A DNA stretch of 64,000 nucleotides from contig NC_055988.1 of the NCBI RefSeq assembly GCF_018446385.1, positions 165,366,209 to 165,430,208 on the forward strand. The letters are read 5' to 3'. The notes beneath the pieces are model-generated. The model was not told where the DNA came from. It ran no database searches and saw only the letters and a list, made by a program, of their open reading frames with translations. The stretch's first letter is position 1; each line of letters begins with the position of its first letter. Source of the DNA: Zingiber officinale (Eukaryota > Streptophyta > Magnoliopsida > Zingiberales > Zingiberaceae). The position numbers and the translations under genes are program-made. Below are positions 59,631-64,000 of this stretch, in pieces.

Positions 59631-59747
59631 CAATCCACGTAGGGTAAAGATCAAACTAGATCCTAATTAATAGGCTTTATTGTAGTCAAACTAGATCCTA
59701 ATTAATAGGCTTTATTGTAGTTGACAATTTCAACTCTTATCCTAACA

Positions 59748-60526
59748 GAAGGAACACGATGTCGCCCGCCACTCGTTGCACATTGCTGCTGCCCTTCGTT
59801 GCTGATTCGACACTGCCCTGCTCGCTTAGTCATTTCTCTCCAACAACACTGGATTGGACGAGGCGAAAGCAGAGTAGCCCTTGCTTCTGTAGGCGATGCT
59901 AATGAGGCTGCCACACCCTCCGCAGAGCAGGTGGGTCCGACACCAGCCCACTCATCAGTCTGGGTGAAGCTACTTTCATCGATGGGCAGGAAGGCGACCA
60001 CTCACAACTCCCATCTTGATAGCAATTTCTCGTACTCAGCGTCAGTCCCAGCCGATCGTGCCGTCGCCACTCACTTCGCCTCGCCCGGTTGCTCGCCATT
60101 GCCTCCTCTCGCCACCACGTCTACTTATCGCTACTTGTCTCATGAACCGTTGGAGAACAACTAGTGAGTCGTCGGCATTAAAAAAATTAAAGGATAATTT
60201 TGACACAAGAATTTCGTTGACTCCAGAATAGTAGAAAACCTTAGGTTGCAGAGGTAATCATATTCTGGGTTATAACTCAATTTGATAATAGCTTGAGAAT
60301 TGATCATAATCTAAACCAAACAAGATTATCATTGAAAACCTAGGACAAGTTATCAATGAGCACCCTAAATCAAACGTGTCCTAAAATCTTTGGCTTTCCT
60401 TCAATGGGTTAATATTTTAATATTATTTATAATTTACTAGTCATCGTGCACACACGCGTTGTATGTGTAATATAATACATGAATATATGTAAATTAGTGC
60501 CCTAGGCCCATAAATTATACTTGATA
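59748..60526. other. Spacer, GC-rich then AT-rich
   Basis: 59753-60170 is fairly GC-rich with short frames on both strands but no recognisable domain. From 60180 it is AT-rich. It continues the spacer interrupted at 47411. Confidence 0.45.
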
Positions 60527-60700
60527 AGGCTACGTTAAGTCTATATAGTAGTGCAATGCAAGGGTAACGCTCGAGAACCCAATAACAAGTTACTATAACA
60601 GACTCTCTTATAAAAAATTAATTTGATTTTTTATATCATATATTAAACTGATAAGAATAGATATTACACTTGATCTTAGCCAAAAGATAGGGAAAAGTAT
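60527..60700 (-). pseudogene. U2 spliceosomal RNA gene copy, decayed
   Basis: On the minus strand the copy begins ATACTTTTCC at 60700, the plant U2 5' end, and continues with TTTTGGCTAAGATCAAGTGT and TCTTATCAGTTTAATAT. After a deletion of about 20 bp in stem-loop II, an Sm-site-like ATTAATTTTTTA and the 3' part with AACTTGTTATTGGGT, CTCGAGCG and GCATTGCACTACT follow to about 60527. The length is about 174 against 196 nt. The branch-site-pairing element GTAGTA reads GTAATA, which argues against a working U2. Resemblance covers the whole molecule, so this is a former gene and not a random fragment. Confidence 0.85.
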
Positions 60701-60722
60701 GCTTTCTAACGTGCCGGTCCAA

Positions 60723-60768
60723 GATATTTATAGAAGTTTCTCATGTTGTCAATCCTAAGATGGGGGAG
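60723..60768 (-). promoter_or_regulatory. Remains of a plant snRNA promoter (USE and TATA)
   Basis: Upstream of the U2 copy on its own strand lie CTCCCCCATCT (60758-60768), which matches the plant upstream sequence element TCCCACATCG at 8 of 10 positions, and TATAAATATC (60723-60732), about 23-32 bp before the RNA start. Order and spacing are those of plant Pol II snRNA genes. This shows the copy arose with its promoter, by DNA duplication and not by retroposition. Confidence 0.7.
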
Positions 60769-61404
60769 TAAATAGAACCATATTAGTGCATATTTCTTTA
60801 TATAAAAATAATTAGAAAAAAATATTAATAAAACTTAAAATTATCAATGAAAAGAAAAAAGATATTAATATAATTTAATTTTAAGGCTCACCAAAATTAG
60901 TTATTAAAAGTCAAGATTTTTAATTAAATAGTAAAATTTTATTTATTTATTCATTATTTTTTCATTTATTATAAATTTGATAAAAAAATTTTTATTAATA
61001 AATATAATTCATAAATTTTATTTATTGATATTATTTATAAATAATTTATTATCTATTTATGAACATGAGTTACTTAAATTTATTTATTTAACTAATTTTG
61101 TAAATATTGAATATAAATAAATAAACTTTTACTAAGCTTACATTCATAGTCACTTAAAGAAGATTAGGCCCACGTATTCATGTCATTAGTATCTTTGTGA
61201 GTTTTTGCTTCAATAGATCTTCGGATCCATTTTCAACAAGTGAAAAATATTTCATTATGTGTCTAATCTCCCCATGCAAACGATTGTCATACTGGGGTAA
61301 AATATCCCCGTGATTTATCGCATGTGTCTTCCCATGAGGCAGATGATATTGAAATGTTTGGAATAAGCAATGTCTCATTGTTTGGGACAAATCTATTGTA
61401 GGAA
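60769..61404. other. AT-rich spacer
   Basis: No gene or element is recognised. The stretch is dominated by A/T runs up to about 61150, then becomes mixed as it approaches the ERF remnant. Confidence 0.55.
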
Positions 61405-62298
61405 TAGGTGGGGCCACGACCCCCCAAGGCAGAGGAAGAGTTTGGGCGACAGAGATCCATGACCCTTCTCGGGGAAAATGACTCTAGCTCGGGACTTTCG
61501 ACACGGAGGAAGACACAACTGTGTACGATGATGCCGCCATCAAGCTCATAGGTGGCAAGGCCATGACCTATTTCCCCCACAACAAAGGTGGCCCGTATTA
61601 TGCCCAAAGGGTATTCATCCATGAGTATTCTGTCACCTTAACTTGCTTCGGGCCTTCCCTGTAAGCATCTGGTCATCTGCGAGCATCTAATCATCTTGAC
61701 TTACCTTGGGCCTCCCCGCGAGCATCTGGTCATCCTGATCTGCTCCGGGTCCCTCAACTTCGTTCAAAGTCACCCCACATGATATCTAGTCTGAACCATT
61801 ACTCTGATATCATTTGTTGTGTCTAAAGGATATTCACATATCTCCATAATAATATGATATTGTCCACTTTGGGTCTAAGTTTTCATGACTTTATTCTGGG
61901 GTTCTATCTAAAAGATCTCATGCCAATAAAATATGAACCCATCATCTTTTCCATATCTTTCTAATGTGAGATTTTGATTGAACCCTCAACACCCTACCTC
62001 AGTCGACAACAACAACAACTCCTCCGCTTGGGATGATTCTTCTTCTACAATCCCTTCTCCTTCCCTACCTCCGTCCTCCGCTACGGTTACGATCACCCCC
62101 ATGCCCTTCAACTTCCTCAGCTTCGGCAACGTCGACGCCTTTGGCCTCAACGTCGATCCTCCACTCCGCTTTCCAGAGCTCTACCTCCTGAGCGAGGAGC
62201 AGGAGGCGATGAACGAAGAGTTTACCGAGTTTGATGCTGACGACTTTCTTAGCTTCGAGCTAATACGACCTCAAATGATGGCACTTCCCTTGTCTTAA
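61405..62298 (+). pseudogene. AP2/ERF transcription factor pseudogene, split
   Basis: The AP2 DNA-binding domain is readable at about 61430-61600: a WATEIHDPSRGK block, then LGTFDTEEDTTVYDDAAIKL and a following GGKAMTYFP, which match the WAAEIRDP, GTFDTAEEAARAYD and AAIKLRG segments of ERF proteins. Two in-frame stops, TGA at 61479 and TAG at 61485, stand where relatives have Arg and Trp; both fit C-to-T or G-to-A change. The C-terminal part continues at 61992-62298: Ser/Pro/Asn-rich, then an acidic FTEFDADDFLSFELI end and a stop. Between them lie about 400 bp of foreign DNA with a TRIM-like LTR. Codon use is GC-rich at third positions, as in a former monocot gene. The subgroup is not certain. 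Confidence 0.75.
61815..61991 (-). mobile_element. TRIM-like LTR (177 bp) with primer-binding site
   Basis: The sequence begins TGTTGTGTC and ends ACCCTCAACA. Immediately to its left (61801-61812) is the reverse of a tRNA-Met primer-binding site (TGATATCAGAGT on the minus strand), so this is the 5' LTR of a minus-strand miniature element whose other end is not evident. The body with CTCCATAATAATATGATATT and CACTTTGGGTCTAAG is a wording I know from repeats in many angiosperms. It lies inside the ERF pseudogene. Confidence 0.6.
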
Positions 62299-64000
62299 GA
62301 TCTTTTTATGCCTCCTATCCGGTCAAAATGAGAGCACTAAAATTTGTTATACTGTGAGCGGGCATTTTTCCTCGTTTTCTTCCTTAAATTATTAAGCGTT
62401 AAAACTGTGAGAAAATTCCATTAATAAAGGAAATGATAGTGAAAGTGTGAAAAGTAGAGTGAGCCTTGTGTTTATTATTAGTCTGTGATGGACATGGACA
62501 GATGGAGTAAATGTGGAAGAGAAACTTTCTCAGCAAGCATCAGAGGAAGAGTTTGGGCTGTTGGTCACTGAGAGGCCGATCACGCTACAACGTCTTCATG
62601 GAGCAAGTCATCCCATAACTAGGAGACACATCAATCCGACCGTCCCAAATCTAAAATTCTAGATCCGCTCATACTTTTGGTCAATTTTTAATGGGTATGA
62701 AAATATCTCATTGGATGTCTCAATTAATAAAAAAAATTGATAGCTCAATTATTATTATTATTTTTTTTTTTGAGAGGAGGAGAGGGTATTTTACCAACTG
62801 TGTACTCTACTGTGTACTTGGTTTTACATATTATCTAAAATACAAAGTCATTTTTTCATGGACCAAATTGCATCTCTTTTCATTCTGTCCCCTGATATCC
62901 TTTTTCTTTCACTGTTTATCTAAAAAACATTTTAGAAACACTTTATTTTTTTCATAAAAAAACCTAATCTGTCAGTCTTTCTCCTTCATCTAAATCCGAA
63001 CATAATTCAGAACCACCAGTTTGACAATTCTTGATGAGTCGACTCTTAACTTTAATTGTCCAAGACGCTTACGATTTAAGGTTTATAGTTCATAATCATC
63101 GATTCATGATTTGTGTCCGGTTTGACATGGTTCAAGATTATTATATTAAAAAATAATTACAATTATAAATTCATATAAAAAAAGACTTGCACTTATTTAA
63201 ATTACATATGTATGAATGTATCCAATTAGGGTATAAAGGAATCAAAGTCCATATAGTTTTTTTTATTTTTTTTTTACTTTTTACCTTATGAAGTAACATT
63301 GTTACCTTTTTACTTTATGAAGTAAAAGTTGTATTCCTTGGATTTTTTTTTTTCGTCAAGTAATGCTTGAGCTTCCAATGAGTGGAGAGACAAAGTTGAT
63401 TATTGTTCATCCATTACCATTGGTACTGAGCATTTGTTCCATAGCAATTGTTGATATTGGACAAGCTAAAATTTCTTTAGTGATCATGGAGAAAATGAGA
63501 AAGCTTTGATCTTTATGTAACCATCACTTTAGGATATTGAAATCCACTTTACTATCAGCTGTATAAAATAATTCTCAAGTACTTGAGGATTCTCGTAGAC
63601 ATTTCGTGTTCTTTTAATAAAATTTATATTTTTATAATTTTTAAATTATTACTACTAGTATTTTCTATTTCAGAAATATTAGTTTATATTCCATATTTTA
63701 TATTATATTCTTTATAAATATCATATAAATAATTTTTAATATCATACAATATTATTCGAATTAAAAGAAGAAGAATCTTTAAATGAAATTAAAACATCAT
63801 AATACAAGCCTAATATTTCTTATAAAACTAATATTATACTACAAAAATTTTCTAAAACTAAATGAGAAGTAGGATAATAAAAATTGAAAAGTTGTTCGGT
63901 TGCACCATTAAATATATTTAAAATTTTACAAATACTACCATAAAAATTTTATTATTGTGAAAATAAATATATATAAATATTATAAATATTTTTTGCAAAA
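62299..64000. other. AT-rich DNA, nothing recognised
   Basis: After the ERF remnant the sequence is AT-rich with short homopolymer runs (for example T-rich at 62759-62772 and 63259-63275). I see no gene, RNA or bounded element to the window end. Confidence 0.55.

Larger units (their letters stand above)
47412..59747 (-). mobile_element. Copia LTR retrotransposon with two later insertions
   Basis: Short LTRs (207 bp) lie at 47412-47618 and, split by an insertion, at 56978-57071 plus 59636-59747. The target duplication GAAGG is perfect (47407-47411, 59748-59752). Reading the minus strand: primer-binding site 56964-56975, gag (about 56164-56740), a zinc knuckle, protease and integrase region (about 54668-56164), reverse transcriptase (about 53586-54126) and RNase H (about 53074-53564 and 47651-47935), the standard Copia order. 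RNase H is interrupted by the 47940-53073 element. The LTRs differ by about 5 percent by eye. Besides the two insertions it has several breaks and is a fossil. Confidence 0.92.

Noticed and set aside
61287-61622. Minus-strand 111-codon frame
   Set aside because: The opposite strand encodes a recognisable AP2 domain here; the minus frame is its shadow.
61978-62298. Treating the plus frame as an independent gene
   Set aside because: It has no ATG at its start, begins inside a TRIM-like LTR, and fits better as the C-terminal part of the ERF pseudogene.

Overview
This is nuclear DNA of a flowering plant, probably a monocot. The host genes have plant-type exons and introns, and several have GC-rich first exons. 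The space between them is filled with nested LTR retrotransposons whose tRNA-Met primer-binding sites (TGGTATCAGAGC) are typical of plants. There is an Au-type SINE and several MITEs. I suspect the ginger order (Zingiberales) from general familiarity with such LTRs, but the sequence does not prove it.

Layout. Positions 1-14400 are a pile of retrotransposons inserted into one another: a Gypsy-like LTR end (1-793), a gag-only Copia-type element on the plus strand (794-9327) whose 5' LTR was broken by a second, minus-strand gag-only element (1041-6162), which itself holds a 997-bp solo LTR (2960-3956). More fragments follow (9328-13743). Positions 14400-16900 hold MITEs. The first gene island spans 17.1-46.1 kb. 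It contains a SUMO gene (plus, 3 exons, 98 aa), a UBP1/UBP2-type ubiquitin protease (minus, 2 exons, 993 aa, with a SINE in its intron), a 71-aa single-pass membrane protein of unknown function (minus, 2 exons 4.2 kb apart) and a Tic22 chloroplast import protein (minus, 7 exons, 304 aa). One more gag-only element (35560-38647) and a fragment of a UDP-glucuronate 4-epimerase gene (39892-40122) sit between the last two genes.

Positions 47412-59747 are one Copia element on the minus strand with a perfect 5-bp target duplication. It was later hit by a young gag-only element (47940-53073, plus) and by a 2.56-kb solo LTR (57072-59630). The right end holds a decayed U2 snRNA gene copy with recognisable promoter remains (60527-60768), an AP2/ERF transcription factor pseudogene split by a TRIM-like LTR (61405-62298), and AT-rich DNA.

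The host genes share no pathway beyond SUMO and the ubiquitin protease both belonging to ubiquitin-family modification. The most striking signal is in the retroelements. Nearly every LTR carries a cluster of short GC-rich palindromes just upstream of its TATA box. The core is GGCGCC in most families, and the flanking bases differ between families in a way that keeps each motif self-complementary. Another family uses an unrelated palindrome built on GTCGAC, and the Gypsy LTR uses an 11-bp inverted repeat. In two elements the two LTRs of the same copy differ mainly in this cluster.
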